Source of the DNA: Mangrovicella endophytica
Lineage (GTDB): Bacteria > Pseudomonadota > Alphaproteobacteria > Rhizobiales > Rhizobiaceae
DNA length: 64,000 nt
Assembly: GCF_002893625.1 (NCBI RefSeq)
Contig: NZ_PKMZ01000009.1
Location: 62,001-126,000 of the forward strand
Reading direction: 5' to 3'
In this document: one piece after another, positions 1 through 9,962 of the stretch
Layout: the number at the start of each line of letters is the position of its first letter
Numbering within the stretch: position 1 is the stretch's first letter
Translations under genes and position numbers: made by a program
The notes under the pieces: model-generated
The model's database searches: none
Seen by the model: only the letters and a program-made list of their open reading frames with translations
What the model was told of the DNA's origin: nothing

Positions 1-1
1 G

Positions 2-949
2 AACGGCGTCGTCGGACTGCATGCGACGGGCGGCTCGACCAATCACACGCTGCACCTCGTGGCGATCGCCCGGGCCGCCGGCATCCAGCTGACCTGGCAG
101 GACATTTCGGATCTGTCCGACGTTACGCCGCTCCTGGCGCGCGTCTACCCCAACGGTCTGGCGGACGTGAACCACTTCCACGCCGCCGGCGGCATGGGCT
201 TCCTGATCCGCGAACTGCTCGATCACGGCTTCCTGCACGAAGACGTGCGCACCGTCTGGGGTACGGGCCTCAGGGCCTATGCCATCGAGGCCAAGCTCTC
301 CGAGGATGGCCAGAGCGTTTTCCGCGCGGCCGCTCCCGTCGAGAGCGGCGACCCGAAGGTGTTGACGACGGGCGACAAGCCGTTCTCCAACAATGGCGGC
401 CTGCGGATCCTGACCGGCAACGTCGGCAGTGCGGTCATCAAGGTCTCGGCCGTGAAGCCGGAGCGCCGCATCGTCGAGGCGCCGGCGAAGATCTTCAACG
501 ATCAGGACGAGCTGCTGGCCGCCTTCAACGCCGGCAGCCTCACCGGCGATTTCGTTGCCGTTGTCCGCTTCCAGGGGCCGCGGTCCAACGGCATGCCGGA
601 ACTGCACAAGCTGACCCCTGCCCTCGGCGTCCTGCTCGACCGCGGCCAGAAGGTGGCGCTCGTCACCGATGGACGCATGTCCGGCGCGTCCGGAAAGGTG
701 CCGGCGGCGATCCATGTCACGCCGGAAGCCAAGGATGGCGGCGTTATCGGGCGCATCCGCGAGGGCGACATGATCCGCCTGGACGGCGAAGCCGGAACCC
801 TGGAAGTGCTGGTGGAGGCAGCCGAACTCGGCGGCCGCGAGCCGGCGCAGATCGATCTCTCCGCCAACGAGTTCGGTCTTGGCCGTGAACTCTTCGGCGT
901 CTTCCGCAACAGCGTCGGTGCCGCCAGCGAGGGCGCCAGCGTCTTCTGA
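2..949 (+). CDS. edd: 6-phosphogluconate dehydratase, 3' part (left-truncated)
   Basis: Dehydrates 6-phosphogluconate to 2-keto-3-deoxy-6-phosphogluconate, the first specific step of the Entner-Doudoroff pathway, in the cytoplasm. The open frame enters from the left edge of the window and gives 315 residues, about half of a usual Edd protein of roughly 600. The visible part carries the IlvD/Edd signature stretches [12 protein letters not shown] near the edge, [13 protein letters not shown] and [15 protein letters not shown]. The Edd-specific stretch [10 protein letters not shown] favours Edd over dihydroxy-acid dehydratase. The Fe-S cysteines and true start lie outside the window. A strong hairpin follows 14 bp after the stop, and the next gene belongs to a different function. 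Confidence 0.93.
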   Translation, partial: NGVVGLHATGGSTNHTLHLVAIARAAGIQLTWQDISDLSDVTPLLARVYPNGLADVNHFHAAGGMGFLIRELLDHGFLHEDVRTVWGTGLRAYAIEAKLSEDGQSVFRAAAPVESGDPKVLTTGDKPFSNNGGLRILTGNVGSAVIKVSAVKPERRIVEAPAKIFNDQDELLAAFNAGSLTGDFVAVVRFQGPRSNGMPELHKLTPALGVLLDRGQKVALVTDGRMSGASGKVPAAIHVTPEAKDGGVIGRIREGDMIRLDGEAGTLEVLVEAAELGGREPAQIDLSANEFGLGRELFGVFRNSVGAASEGASVF

Positions 950-962
950 CCAGCGAGAAGTT

Positions 963-989
963 GCCAGCGCGACGATCTTTCGCGCTGGC
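963..989 (+). terminator. Hairpin after edd, probable terminator
   Basis: A perfect 10-bp inverted repeat (GCCAGCGCGA / TCGCGCTGGC) with a 7-base loop lies 14 bp after the edd stop. There is no clear T-run after it, so it may terminate transcription weakly or protect the 3' end. Confidence 0.55.
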
Positions 990-1054
990 CACACCGATGC
1001 TACGTTCGGCGACTAAAGGACCAGGACGATCCGTCTGAAGGCCGAAAGGCAGCG

Positions 1055-3028
1055 ATGAATTTTCCGCGTCATCTGTCGCTGAAGCTGCCCCGTGGCTCGC
1101 TCCGCTCGCTCGGCATCGTCCACGATGTCCTGATCGCGGCCTGCTCGATCACCGTGGCGATGGGTCTTGCCTGGGGTTGGGCGCCGCTCCTGACCTATTG
1201 GCAGATCTGGGCGCTGATCCTCGCCTATACGGGGTTGAGCGCGATCATCTTCCCGCTGTTTTCGCTGAACCGCGGCGCCTGGCGCTACGCCTCTCTGCTC
1301 GACGTTCTGTCGATCGTGAAGGCGGTAACGACGATCAACATCGTCTTCATGCTCGGGAACTTCATCCTGTTCCGCGGCGCCTATCTGCCGCGCTCCGCGG
1401 TGGCGATCTCCTGGTTCGTGATGATCGTCGGCCTCGGCGGCCCACGTCTCGCCTATCGGCTGATGAAGGAACGCGGCCTGACCGAGCGCACCGGCAACAG
1501 CCACAATAGCAGCTTTCCGCGCCAGAACGTCCTCCTGTGCGGGTTCAATGACAATGCGGATCTCTTCATCCGCAATGCCCGCCGCGTCTATCAGGACGCC
1601 CATATCGTCGGCATCATCGACGAGCAGCGCAAGAACCAGAAGCGTCAGCTCCACGGTATCCGGGTCCTTGGCAGCCTTTCGGAACTTCAGACCATCCTGA
1701 AGAAGGCCGAAATGGGCGCAACGCCGGTGACCGAGCTGATCATCACGCGCACGGACGCCCCCCCCTACGAACTCGCGGCGATCGTGTCAGCCGCCTCGCC
1801 CTTCAAGATCGCGATCAAGAAGCTGCCGGACATCTCCCATGCCGGCGCCATCAAGAACGGCTCGGAGATCGCGCCGACACCGGTGCTGCTCGAGGACCTG
1901 CTCGGACGCAAAGTGGTCGATCTCGACGTGCGCACCGTGGCCAAGCTGATCAATCAGCGCTGCGTCGTCGTCACCGGCGCGGGCGGCTCGATCGGCGCCG
2001 AGCTCGTGCGCCAGATCGCCATGTTCGAGCCGGCCGGGCTGATCCTGATCGACAACAGCGAGTTCAATCTCTGGGCGATCAGCCGCCAGATGATCGACGA
2101 CTTCCCGAGCGTGTCCTTCGTCAGCCGCGTTGCCGATGTGCGGCAGGGCGAGCGATTGCAGGCGCTGTTTTCGGAGTTCAAGCCGGACGTCATCTTCCAT
2201 GCCGCGGCGCTGAAGCATGTCCCGATCGTGGAGGACAATCCGCTCGAGGGCATCGAGACCAATCTGATCGGCACGCGCAACGTCGCCGATGCCGCGCTCG
2301 CCTGCGGGGCGAAGGCCTTCGTGATGGTCTCGACCGATAAGGCGGTAAACCCGACCAGCATCATGGGCGCAACCAAGCGTGCCGCCGAAGCCTACTGCCA
2401 GGCGCTGGATCTCTCGCAGAGCGACACCCGCTTCATGACTGTGCGCTTCGGCAACGTGCTCGGATCCAACGGCTCGGTGATACCGCTGTTCCAGTCCCAG
2501 CTTCAGCGGGGCGGACCGCTGACGGTGACGCATCCCAACATCACCCGCTACTTCATGACCATTCATGAGGCGTCGCGCCTGATCCTCCATGCGGCCGGCA
2601 TCGGCATGGAGGACCGCGCCGCGCAAGGGCAGATCTTCGTGCTCGACATGGGCGAGCCAATCCGGATCGCCGAGCTCGCCGAGCGGTTGATCCAGCTCGC
2701 CGGTCTCAGGCCCCATCGCGACATCGAGATCAAGTTCGTCGGCCTGCGCCGTGGCGAGAAACTGTATGAGGAGCTGTTCGGCGCCGGCGAAACCGTGGAG
2801 ATGTCCGGGCGCAGCGGTTTCATGATCGCGAGGTCGCGAGTGAGCGACATCCACCTCCTGCGCCGCAACATCGAGGCGATCGAGGGTGCCATTCATGGCG
2901 GTGACGGCAGCCGTGCCGTCGAACTGCTGGCTCATGTCGTGCCGGAGTTCACCCGGCGTGCCGACGGACTCGCCAGTGTGCGCGTCGACCCTCAGCAGGC
3001 TCGGCTGCCGGAAGCCTTCGACGGCTGA
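1055..3028 (+). CDS. Membrane-bound nucleoside-diphosphate-sugar epimerase/dehydratase (CapD/FlaA1-like)
   Basis: A 657-residue polysaccharide biosynthesis protein of the CapD/PglF/WbpM type, expected to make a 4-keto-6-deoxy UDP-sugar on the inner membrane. Residues about 20-140 form four hydrophobic membrane segments. A first nucleotide-binding-like domain follows (LLCGFNDNADLF), then the SDR catalytic domain from about residue 303, with the Rossmann motif TGAGGSIG. The catalytic stretch STDKAVNPTSIMGATK lies near residues 425-440; Met replaces the usual catalytic Tyr, as in other inverting 4,6-dehydratases of this family. It opens an exopolysaccharide cluster and is followed by a terminator, so it is probably transcribed alone. 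The exact sugar cannot be read from the sequence. Confidence 0.88.
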   Translation: MNFPRHLSLKLPRGSLRSLGIVHDVLIAACSITVAMGLAWGWAPLLTYWQIWALILAYTGLSAIIFPLFSLNRGAWRYASLLDVLSIVKAVTTINIVFMLGNFILFRGAYLPRSAVAISWFVMIVGLGGPRLAYRLMKERGLTERTGNSHNSSFPRQNVLLCGFNDNADLFIRNARRVYQDAHIVGIIDEQRKNQKRQLHGIRVLGSLSELQTILKKAEMGATPVTELIITRTDAPPYELAAIVSAASPFKIAIKKLPDISHAGAIKNGSEIAPTPVLLEDLLGRKVVDLDVRTVAKLINQRCVVVTGAGGSIGAELVRQIAMFEPAGLILIDNSEFNLWAISRQMIDDFPSVSFVSRVADVRQGERLQALFSEFKPDVIFHAAALKHVPIVEDNPLEGIETNLIGTRNVADAALACGAKAFVMVSTDKAVNPTSIMGATKRAAEAYCQALDLSQSDTRFMTVRFGNVLGSNGSVIPLFQSQLQRGGPLTVTHPNITRYFMTIHEASRLILHAAGIGMEDRAAQGQIFVLDMGEPIRIAELAERLIQLAGLRPHRDIEIKFVGLRRGEKLYEELFGAGETVEMSGRSGFMIARSRVSDIHLLRRNIEAIEGAIHGGDGSRAVELLAHVVPEFTRRADGLASVRVDPQQARLPEAFDG

Positions 3029-3107
3029 GGCCGTGCCACCGGCTGAAGGCGACACCGCGGCTGGTGACGCTAAATCCGGCGAAGGCCGGCGAGCGACGAA
3101 CAAAGCT

Positions 3108-3134
3108 GCATCGGGTCCGAAGCCCGATGCTTTT
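3108..3134 (+). terminator. Rho-independent terminator after the sugar dehydratase gene
   Basis: An 8-bp perfect stem (GCATCGGG / CCCGATGC) with a 7-base loop is followed directly by TTTT. It sits 80 bp after the plus-strand stop and 77 bp from the end of the convergent wzz-like gene, so it probably serves the plus-strand transcript. Confidence 0.75.
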
Positions 3135-3210
3135 GCACCGGCACCGAAGTAGTGCGGATCTCGTCAGTCGCCTGGCGCAACCCGTCTGTGGAGCTGCCAG
3201 ACCATGAGGC

Positions 3211-5172
3211 TCAGTGCGCGGCTTCACCGACACGGCGACGGCGGATTGCGGCGATGGCCTCCTTCACCGTCTCGATCTCACGCTGGAGCACCATAACCTC
3301 GGCCTCCTCGGTCGGCGACAGTTCCCGCGGCTCGGCGGCCTGGCGAGCCGCGATGGCGCGGATCTGTTCGCGCAATGCAGCGGACTCGTCCGCGGACCAG
3401 CCCCCGGCCATCGATGCGGCCTCTGCCGAGCGCCGACCGAAGGCGGCAGCCGCATCGGTCTCGGGGACGTCGTCCCGAAGCCGATCGCCGGTATCCACCG
3501 TGTCGAAGGTCTCCTCAACTCCAGACTTCGCAGCCGACGGGCTGAGCGATGCCGCCGCAGGCATCGGATCGGAGAAGGCCGCCGCCGCGGCGGGCGTTGC
3601 TGCCGCCGGGCCATAGGCCGGCTCTACCGGGTAGGTGACGACTGTCGCAGGCGTTGCGTGCACCACTGGCTCACCGTCATCGAAGGATCCGACGGGCTCA
3701 TCCTTCAGGCCCCGGCGGATCATCCCGACCAGCGCGAACAGGATCGCCAGCGACAGCCCGGCGACGAAGCCGATGATCGTTCCCGCAATGATGACGGTCT
3801 TGCGTGACACGCTGGACGGATCGAGCGGCGTCGTCGCCTCCGAGATCACGCGCACATTGGCCGTGTTCAGGCTCTCCTGCTCGCCGGTTTCGCGCGCCCG
3901 CAGCAGGAAGGCCTCATAGACGGCGCGAGAGGCATCGACCTCACGCTCCAGCTCGCGCAGCTTGACGAAGGCTTCGCTGGTGGTGACCTGCTTGTCCTTC
4001 AGCTCGTTCAGCTGCGCCGTCAGGTCGCGCTCGGTGGTCTGCGCGCGATCGAGCTCGGTGCGCGCGGCAGACACGATACGCGCCAGCTCGTTCTGGATGG
4101 CGCCCCGCACGGAGGCGAGCGCCTCTTCGGAGGCGATGCGCTGCGGATGGCGAGGACCGAGCTTCGTCGCCACCACGGCGGCCTGCTGGGCGAGATCGGA
4201 ATAGCTTGCGCGCAGGCGCGTCAGCGTATCCGACTTCAACTCCTCCGGCAGCGTTCCCTTGACGACGTCCTCGACGCGCGCCTTCGCCATCGAATCCGAG
4301 CGCACCTTCAGCGTCGTGATATCCGCCCGGGCATTGGCGAGCTGGTCGTTGATCTTGATGATGTACTGGTCGTCAACGAGCCGGCCGCCGACGCCGATCA
4401 GAGCGTTCTTGGCCTTATAGGCTTCAACCTCCCGCTCGGCATCGACGACCCGCTCGCGCAGCTCGGTCAGGCGAGAGGTCAGGGAGCTCGAGGCGCGGCG
4501 CGCGACGTCGGACTGCACGCGCCCCATCTCGTCGATGAAGATTCCGGCGATTAGTTGCGCGAGTTGCGCCGCCTTTTCCGGCACCTCGCTGCTGATCGAC
4601 AGGTTGATGACGAAGCTCTTCGTCTCGCGCGACGCCGTCATGTGCTCGCGCAGGGTTGCCAGCGTCTTCAGCTCCTGCGTCTGCGCCGATGCCTTAGCGT
4701 CCTCCTCGCTGATCGCGCCGCCGAAGAGGCGGCCCAGCGAGAAGGCGGACGGGCGGAGCGCGGCGTTGAACTCCGGATCCTCGACGAGCTTCGCCTCGGC
4801 GACCGCGCGGGAGAGGACGTTGTTGGAGTAGATGACGGCGATCTGGCTTTCGATCAGCGCCAGCGTCGCCTCGCTCGGCAAGCCGTTCGGCGTCACCTCG
4901 TTCTGCACGACCTTGATATCGCGGGGGTCGACGAGGATCTGCGTGGTTGCGACATAGGTCTTGGGCGAGGAGAATGCATAAAGGCCGCCGAATATGCCGC
5001 CGAGGACCATGCAGGCGATGATCAGCGCCTTGGCGTTCCAGACCGATACGAAGAGCTGCACCGGGTCGAACAGGCTGCCGCCGCCCGGACGTCCACGATC
5101 GGTGCGCGCCGAATGCACCGGAATCGCGCGTTTCTCTGCCGCTACGGAAGTGGCCTGGTCTGAAGAGAACAT
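3211..5172 (-). CDS. Wzz/GumC-type polysaccharide co-polymerase, no kinase domain
   Basis: A 653-residue chain-length determinant protein of the inner membrane. It has an N-terminal membrane segment at about 50-68, a long periplasmic region rich in predicted coiled coil (repeated LTELRERVVDAEREVEAYK-type heptads) and a second membrane segment at about 460-484. The last 168 residues are an Ala/Pro-rich cytoplasmic tail ending in a charged helix. Unlike ExoP or Wzc, the tail has no Walker A or B motif and no Tyr cluster, so this is a GumC-like protein whose tyrosine kinase would be elsewhere or absent. It converges with the sugar dehydratase gene and is transcribed towards it. Confidence 0.87.
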   Translation of the reverse strand: MFSSDQATSVAAEKRAIPVHSARTDRGRPGGGSLFDPVQLFVSVWNAKALIIACMVLGGIFGGLYAFSSPKTYVATTQILVDPRDIKVVQNEVTPNGLPSEATLALIESQIAVIYSNNVLSRAVAEAKLVEDPEFNAALRPSAFSLGRLFGGAISEEDAKASAQTQELKTLATLREHMTASRETKSFVINLSISSEVPEKAAQLAQLIAGIFIDEMGRVQSDVARRASSSLTSRLTELRERVVDAEREVEAYKAKNALIGVGGRLVDDQYIIKINDQLANARADITTLKVRSDSMAKARVEDVVKGTLPEELKSDTLTRLRASYSDLAQQAAVVATKLGPRHPQRIASEEALASVRGAIQNELARIVSAARTELDRAQTTERDLTAQLNELKDKQVTTSEAFVKLRELEREVDASRAVYEAFLLRARETGEQESLNTANVRVISEATTPLDPSSVSRKTVIIAGTIIGFVAGLSLAILFALVGMIRRGLKDEPVGSFDDGEPVVHATPATVVTYPVEPAYGPAAATPAAAAAFSDPMPAAASLSPSAAKSGVEETFDTVDTGDRLRDDVPETDAAAAFGRRSAEAASMAGGWSADESAALREQIRAIAARQAAEPRELSPTEEAEVMVLQREIETVKEAIAAIRRRRVGEAAH

Positions 5173-5321
5173 GGATCGCCGCCGCTCGAACGCGAGAGAT
5201 GGGGCATTTCACCCCGTTCTGCCGCAGATTGCGCAATCATGACGAACAAACGGTTAATGGTGCACAGTGAACATCAGACTGCGGTAAGTATTTCGACCCT
5301 GCTCCATTCTGATCGGCATGA

Positions 5322-6479
5322 TCAGGCAGCGGCGAGCCTCCGACGCAACATCTCGTACCAGCCCTTCGGCATGTAGTTCCGATCGAGTGGCAGCGGGCGG
5401 TCCGGATTGCCGTCGGTGCGGGGCATCACATCGGGGACCCAGCTGTAGCGGTCAGTGATACCCCAGGTGATCACCGCCTTCGGCCGGTTCGTCGGCAACA
5501 CGGCGTCGAGAAGATCGCTGACGCTGCGCATCGCCGCTGCATCCTGCTCCTCGGCACCGCCCTTGATATGGCGGTCGATGATGTCGAGCTCGCTGATGAT
5601 CAGCCCGACGCCGAGGCTTTTCAGCTCCTCGGCAAAGCGCCCAACGCCCTCCACGTCGATCTTGAGCTCGGCATAAAGGTGTCCCTGCATACCGACGGCA
5701 CCGATGTCGATGTTGTTGTCCTGCAGCTGGCGGACGAGTTGCAGGGCAACCTTGCGGCGTGCGTCACAACGGTCGCCGACATATTCCAGATCGTAGTCGT
5801 TGAGGACCAGCATCGCTTCGGGATGGGCTTCCGCCGTCGCCTTGAAGGCGAGCGGGATGTGCCGCGGCCCCATCGTGCGCATGAAATGCGTGTCGCGCAG
5901 TGGGCCTTCGGTGAGCGGATCGTTGGCGATGACCTCGTTGACGACGTCCCAGCTCTGCAATTTTCCCCGATATCGGCTCGCGACCGTATGGATGTGACCG
6001 AGCAGCTCTGCCTCGACTTCGGCCGGGTCGTTGATCGCCTTCAGCCACTCCGGCGTCGCGCCCCACCAGACGAAGCAGTGGCCCCGCGACGTCTTGCCAT
6101 GGCTGAGGGCATACTCGACGAGCCGGTCGGCCGGCTCGAAGGTGAACTCCTCGCGCGTCCAGCGCATCATCGAGAACTTCAGCTCGTTCTGCGGCATGAT
6201 CAGATCGCAGTGATCGAGGAAGGCCGGGCCGTAAGCAGGATCCTTGTCGATGAATTCGATCTGGATGGCGCCGCCAAACGGAACGGCGGGGGTAGCGGCC
6301 GCTTGCGCCGGTCCTCCGGCCAGACCTCCGGGCAGAGCGGCCGCGGCGCCGAGGCTGGCACCGCCGGCCAGGAGAGAACGGCGCGTTAGGATTTGCCGTG
6401 TAGTCAGATCATGGCCCGGCGACTGCCACGCGGTCCGGCCGCGGCTCCGGCTCATGCGGCGCGGATCGATGACAGCCAT
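5322..6479 (-). CDS. Secreted GH10 endo-beta-glycanase (endo-1,4-beta-xylanase family), Tat substrate
   Basis: A 385-residue glycoside hydrolase family 10 protein. Catalytic residues are visible: acid/base Glu182 in WDVVNE and nucleophile Glu297 in ISELDI, with the substrate-site stretches PQNELKF and GHCFVWW. The N-terminus has a long n-region, a twin-arginine motif (TRRSLL at 32-37) and an Ala/Gly-rich hydrophobic stretch ending AQA, which predicts Tat export. Lying inside an exopolysaccharide cluster, it more likely trims or releases the cell's own polysaccharide than digests plant xylan, but that is inference. Met9 (at 6455) is an alternative start. The divergent flippase gene begins only 26 bp away. 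Confidence 0.88.
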   Translation of the reverse strand: MAVIDPRRMSRSRGRTAWQSPGHDLTTRQILTRRSLLAGGASLGAAAALPGGLAGGPAQAAATPAVPFGGAIQIEFIDKDPAYGPAFLDHCDLIMPQNELKFSMMRWTREEFTFEPADRLVEYALSHGKTSRGHCFVWWGATPEWLKAINDPAEVEAELLGHIHTVASRYRGKLQSWDVVNEVIANDPLTEGPLRDTHFMRTMGPRHIPLAFKATAEAHPEAMLVLNDYDLEYVGDRCDARRKVALQLVRQLQDNNIDIGAVGMQGHLYAELKIDVEGVGRFAEELKSLGVGLIISELDIIDRHIKGGAEEQDAAAMRSVSDLLDAVLPTNRPKAVITWGITDRYSWVPDVMPRTDGNPDRPLPLDRNYMPKGWYEMLRRRLAAA

Positions 6480-6505
6480 GCGTGACCTCCAGGGATGTCG
6501 AGGAA

Positions 6506-7822
6506 ATGCGACGGATCGAAGTGTGGCGCGGCAGGCTTAAAGCCAACGTAAACGTCGTCACCGACTATGCGACGCTGGTCAGCGGCTCGGTGGGTCGGCT
6601 GGTCCTGTCGCTTGCCTATTTCGTGTCCGTCGCCAACGGGCTGACGGTCTCCGACTTCGGCCTCTTCGCAACCGCCTCGGCCACCGGCGTGGTGCTGTCG
6701 CGCATTGCCGCCTTCGGCTTCATCTCGCCGCTGTACCGCGTCGCGACGGTGCGACAACGGCTCGTCGGCACCTATACGGCCGGCTTCCTCATCGCGCTGG
6801 TGCTGTCGCTGCCCGTCGTGGCGCTCGCCGCTGCCGGATTCTATGCGGCCTTCTTTGCGGGCGAGATGAGCATCGCCGCATTCGCCGCGATCGTCGCCGC
6901 CGAGATCCTCTGCTGGCGCATGCTGGAAGTGGCGGTGATCGTCAATAACGGCCTCGGCCGGTTCGGTCGCGGAGCCATGATGGTGATCGTCGGCTCGGCG
7001 ATCCGCGCCGTCGCCGCCGTCGTCTTCGTCTATGCCGGACCGCATAGCCTGCTCGGCTGGGGGCTCTACTATCTCGCGGCCAATGCGCTCGCCGCCGCCT
7101 TCGCGATCATCGTCTATTATCCGCGCCAGAGGCTGCGCATCCGTCCTGACCTTTATCTCGGCCGCTGGCGCGACAGCCTGTCGGTCGCAGGTGCAGAGAT
7201 CATCTTCTATCTTCAGTCGGAGCTCGACAAGCTGCTGGTCCTCTCGATCGGCGGTCCGGCGACGGCCGGCATCTACGCCATATTGATGCGCCTGGTCGAC
7301 CTGACGGCGCTGCCGGTGCGTTCCTTCAACATGATGGTCGTGCAGAAGCTGATGCGTACCCCGCAATGGCTGGCGTCATGGCGCATCCGCTGGGGGCTGG
7401 AGATCGGCGTCGCGCTCGTGTCGGTGGCTGGCATGGCCTTCCTCGGCGGCTTCCTGCACCTCTTCCCCACCGCGCTCGGCCGCAACGTCGCCAATGCAGC
7501 GCCGCTGGTGCTGATCGCCTTGCTCGTGCCGGCCTTCCGCAACCTCGTCGAGTATGAAGGCGAGCTTCTGTACGCGCAGGGCAAGACGACGCTGCGCGCC
7601 CTGATCCTCGCGCTCGTCGGCACCGTCAAGGCCGGTCTCCTGATCACGCTGCTCGGCCAGGGCTATCCACCGGAGCGCTGGATCATGGGTTTGAACGGCC
7701 TCTTCCTGGTGCTCTGGCTGGTGTCGGCCTCCGCCGTCTACACCGCCTTCGACTGGCCGGCCGGCCGCCGGCTGGTGCGCCGTCCAGCTATCCTCACGCC
7801 AGCCCGGCAGCTCGGCGAATGA
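6506..7822 (+). CDS. Polysaccharide flippase / oligosaccharide repeat-unit transporter (Wzx-like)
   Basis: A 438-residue very hydrophobic protein with about twelve predicted membrane helices spread over its full length, typical of the polysaccharide biosynthesis/MOP exporter families that flip lipid-linked repeat units across the inner membrane. The start is taken at the ATG preceded by GAGGA; an in-frame GTG at 6482 would add eight residues. Neighbours are the GH10 glycanase (divergent), a DUF6492 protein (convergent, 29-bp overlap) and glycosyltransferases, which support an exopolysaccharide role. The substrate is unknown. Confidence 0.8.
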   Translation: MRRIEVWRGRLKANVNVVTDYATLVSGSVGRLVLSLAYFVSVANGLTVSDFGLFATASATGVVLSRIAAFGFISPLYRVATVRQRLVGTYTAGFLIALVLSLPVVALAAAGFYAAFFAGEMSIAAFAAIVAAEILCWRMLEVAVIVNNGLGRFGRGAMMVIVGSAIRAVAAVVFVYAGPHSLLGWGLYYLAANALAAAFAIIVYYPRQRLRIRPDLYLGRWRDSLSVAGAEIIFYLQSELDKLLVLSIGGPATAGIYAILMRLVDLTALPVRSFNMMVVQKLMRTPQWLASWRIRWGLEIGVALVSVAGMAFLGGFLHLFPTALGRNVANAAPLVLIALLVPAFRNLVEYEGELLYAQGKTTLRALILALVGTVKAGLLITLLGQGYPPERWIMGLNGLFLVLWLVSASAVYTAFDWPAGRRLVRRPAILTPARQLGE

Positions 7823-8726
7823 GCGCCGGATCGGTGCGGGTGAAGGACTGGATGCCAGCCGCCACCTGCCCCGGCTCCAGCGCGTCGACGAAGCGGTCCA
7901 GCGCCGCGGCATCCAGCGCCTCGCCGGCCCAGTAGATGCGGCACAGCCGGTCGGGCGATGCCAGGTGGCGGTCGGGCCTGCCCTCCACCTCGTCGACGAA
8001 GCGACCATAGATCGTGCACTCGGACAGGGTGCGCGTGGCGGCCAGCGCCGCGAGGTAGGAGCGGCCGGTCACCGCCTCGATCCGGCGCGCCATGTCGCGT
8101 GCCGTGTCGGTGCGCCAGGCGATCACCGTCGCGATATAGCCGACGCTGGTTTCTCGGGGGGCGGTGATGCCGAGGAGCTCTCCGGCCTTTCGCGACCAGG
8201 CGGCATGCTCGTCCCGCAAGTGCGGGAGTATCTCGTGATGCTCCGCCGGCACCCGGTAGAAGCGCACGCGGCCCTCGTCAACGAGATCGGCGACGGCGAA
8301 AGGCCGGAAGAAGACGACGTCGGAATCGACATTGACCATCACCGTCTCGTCGATGCTGGCGGCGACGGCGAAGCGGCGCAGCTGCTGGACGTGCCAGCCG
8401 CGCAGGGGCGGGCCCTTCGGCTGCAGCCAGATGCGGCGGCGGCCGAAATTCGTCGGGTCCGGGAATGCCCGCAGCCACCAGGGCAGGACATCGCGCTCGT
8501 CGACGATTTCGCGCCGCGGCCCGGCGAGCTGCCGGAACAAAGGAACGTCCGCTCCCTCCACCAAGATCAGATGCCGCGTATGGCCGCTGACGCGCGTGTC
8601 GATGCTCTCGCACAGGAGACGGCAGCGTTCGAAGTCGCCCCGGTAGCTCGCCGTGACGATCGCGGTCGGCAGAGCGCCGGCACGCTTCGAGCCCGGCATC
8701 CCCGATGGAGTGCTCACCGTGGACAT
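7794..8726 (-). CDS. DUF6492 family protein, putative glycosyltransferase
   Basis: A 310-residue protein resembling the DUF6492 family, which has a nucleotide-sugar-transferase-like fold. The N-terminal TAIVTASYRGDFERC and the acidic stretch NVDSDVVFFRPF (a DxD-like motif) fit a metal-dependent glycosyltransferase. It contains no membrane segment. Its 3' end overlaps the convergent flippase gene by 29 bp. The upstream 246 bp, shared with the divergent GT2 gene, should contain both promoters, but no convincing -35/-10 pair was found. Function in the polysaccharide cluster is inferred from context only. Confidence 0.72.
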   Translation of the reverse strand: MSTVSTPSGMPGSKRAGALPTAIVTASYRGDFERCRLLCESIDTRVSGHTRHLILVEGADVPLFRQLAGPRREIVDERDVLPWWLRAFPDPTNFGRRRIWLQPKGPPLRGWHVQQLRRFAVAASIDETVMVNVDSDVVFFRPFAVADLVDEGRVRFYRVPAEHHEILPHLRDEHAAWSRKAGELLGITAPRETSVGYIATVIAWRTDTARDMARRIEAVTGRSYLAALAATRTLSECTIYGRFVDEVEGRPDRHLASPDRLCRIYWAGEALDAAALDRFVDALEPGQVAAGIQSFTRTDPALIRRAAGLA

Positions 8727-8972
8727 CCCTCATTCCAGTTGCAGACGGGCAGCAGCGGCGGGCTGACGAACATTGGGCGCATCGCGGCATGATCCTCTGG
8801 GGTTCGCAGCGAGCCGCTGAGCCTTCGCGCCGTGCGAACCGGGAGACTAGGCTCGGTACGGTTTCGATCCCGCTAATGGGGCTTCTCGCACAAGCCGCTC
8901 TGCCGTTTTGAACGCTTGTTCATCTTTTGCTGCTTTGATCACGCGACCCGAGCCGAGGACGGCCCCTTTAGC

Positions 8973-9962
8973 ATGAGCCGCACCAGCGATCCTGTGACCA
9001 TCGAAGTCGTCTCGCCCGGTCTTGACCGTGCGCGGATCCGCTATGCCGTGACGCTGCCGACGTTCCGCCGGCCCGACCACCTCCTCCTGACCCTGGACTC
9101 GCTCGCCCGCCAGAGGTTTGCCGATCCCTTCGCCGTCATCGTGATGGAGAACGATGCCGAGGGTCGCGCCGGGCTGGAGGCAGCCCGGCCGCTGTTCGCC
9201 TCCGGGCAGATGACCGGCCTCGTTATCATCGCGCATGAGCGCGGCAACTGCTCGGCCTATAATGCGGGCTGGACGACGGCACTTGCCGAGTTCCCGGCGC
9301 TCGAAGCCATCGCGGTGATCGATGATGACGAGCTCGCCGTGCCGGAATGGCTGGAGCGTATCGTCGCCACGGCCGACCGGTACGCGGCCGAACTCGTCGG
9401 CGCGCCGCAGGTGCCGATTTTCGAAGGCGGCGGGCGGGACGTGTACCGCAACCATCCCGTTTTCGTGCCTCACTACGCCGAGACCGGACCGGTGCCGGTG
9501 CTCTTCTCGTCCGGCAACGTGCTGATCCGGCGCCGCGTCCTCGAAGTGATGCCCCGGCCCTTCCTCGATCCCGGCTTCAACTTCATCGGCGGCGGCGACA
9601 GCGACTTCTATTCGCGCTGCCGGGCAGCCGGCTTCCGCTTCGCCTGGTGCGCCGAGGCGCCCGTGCACGAGACGACGCCGGCGCGGCGGACCGAATTCAC
9701 CTGGCTGCAGGCGCGCGGCCTTCGCAACGGCGCGCTCTCGTCCATCATCGAGCGCCGCCGCGACGCCAGCCCGAAGGGGCGGCTGAAGACGATCGCCAAG
9801 AGCGGCGCGCTTCTGGCCGCCTCGCCGCTGCGCTCCCTCGCGCTCGGGTGGCGCACCCGCTCCGCGGTGATCGGCCTCTACCACATCCATGTCGCGGTCG
9901 GGCGCTTCCTCGGCGAGTTCGGGCTGGTCAATGAACAGTATCGCCGTCCCGAGCAGAACTGA
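8973..9962 (+). CDS. Family 2 glycosyltransferase
   Basis: A 329-residue GT-A fold glycosyltransferase: YAVTLPTFRRPDHLLLTLDSL at the N-terminus, the metal/nucleotide-binding acidic run AVIDDDE, and FIGGGDSDFYSRC in the acceptor region. It is expected to add a sugar to the lipid-linked repeat unit at the cytoplasmic face. The start chosen is the internal ATG of MSRTSDP; the frame stays open for 19 more codons upstream (to 8916), but those residues look unlike coding sequence. The following polymerase gene overlaps its 3' end by 32 bp, so the two are probably translated from one message. Confidence 0.85.
   Translation: MSRTSDPVTIEVVSPGLDRARIRYAVTLPTFRRPDHLLLTLDSLARQRFADPFAVIVMENDAEGRAGLEAARPLFASGQMTGLVIIAHERGNCSAYNAGWTTALAEFPALEAIAVIDDDELAVPEWLERIVATADRYAAELVGAPQVPIFEGGGRDVYRNHPVFVPHYAETGPVPVLFSSGNVLIRRRVLEVMPRPFLDPGFNFIGGGDSDFYSRCRAAGFRFAWCAEAPVHETTPARRTEFTWLQARGLRNGALSSIIERRRDASPKGRLKTIAKSGALLAASPLRSLALGWRTRSAVIGLYHIHVAVGRFLGEFGLVNEQYRRPEQN

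Noticed and set aside
5251-5258. A TTAACC-like sequence upstream of the wzz-like gene as a CtrA half-site
   Set aside because: Only a half-site is present and no second TTAA lies at the spacing expected for CtrA.
6482-6505. GTG at 6482 as start of the flippase gene
   Set aside because: No ribosome-binding site precedes it; the ATG at 6506 has GAGGA upstream, although very close.
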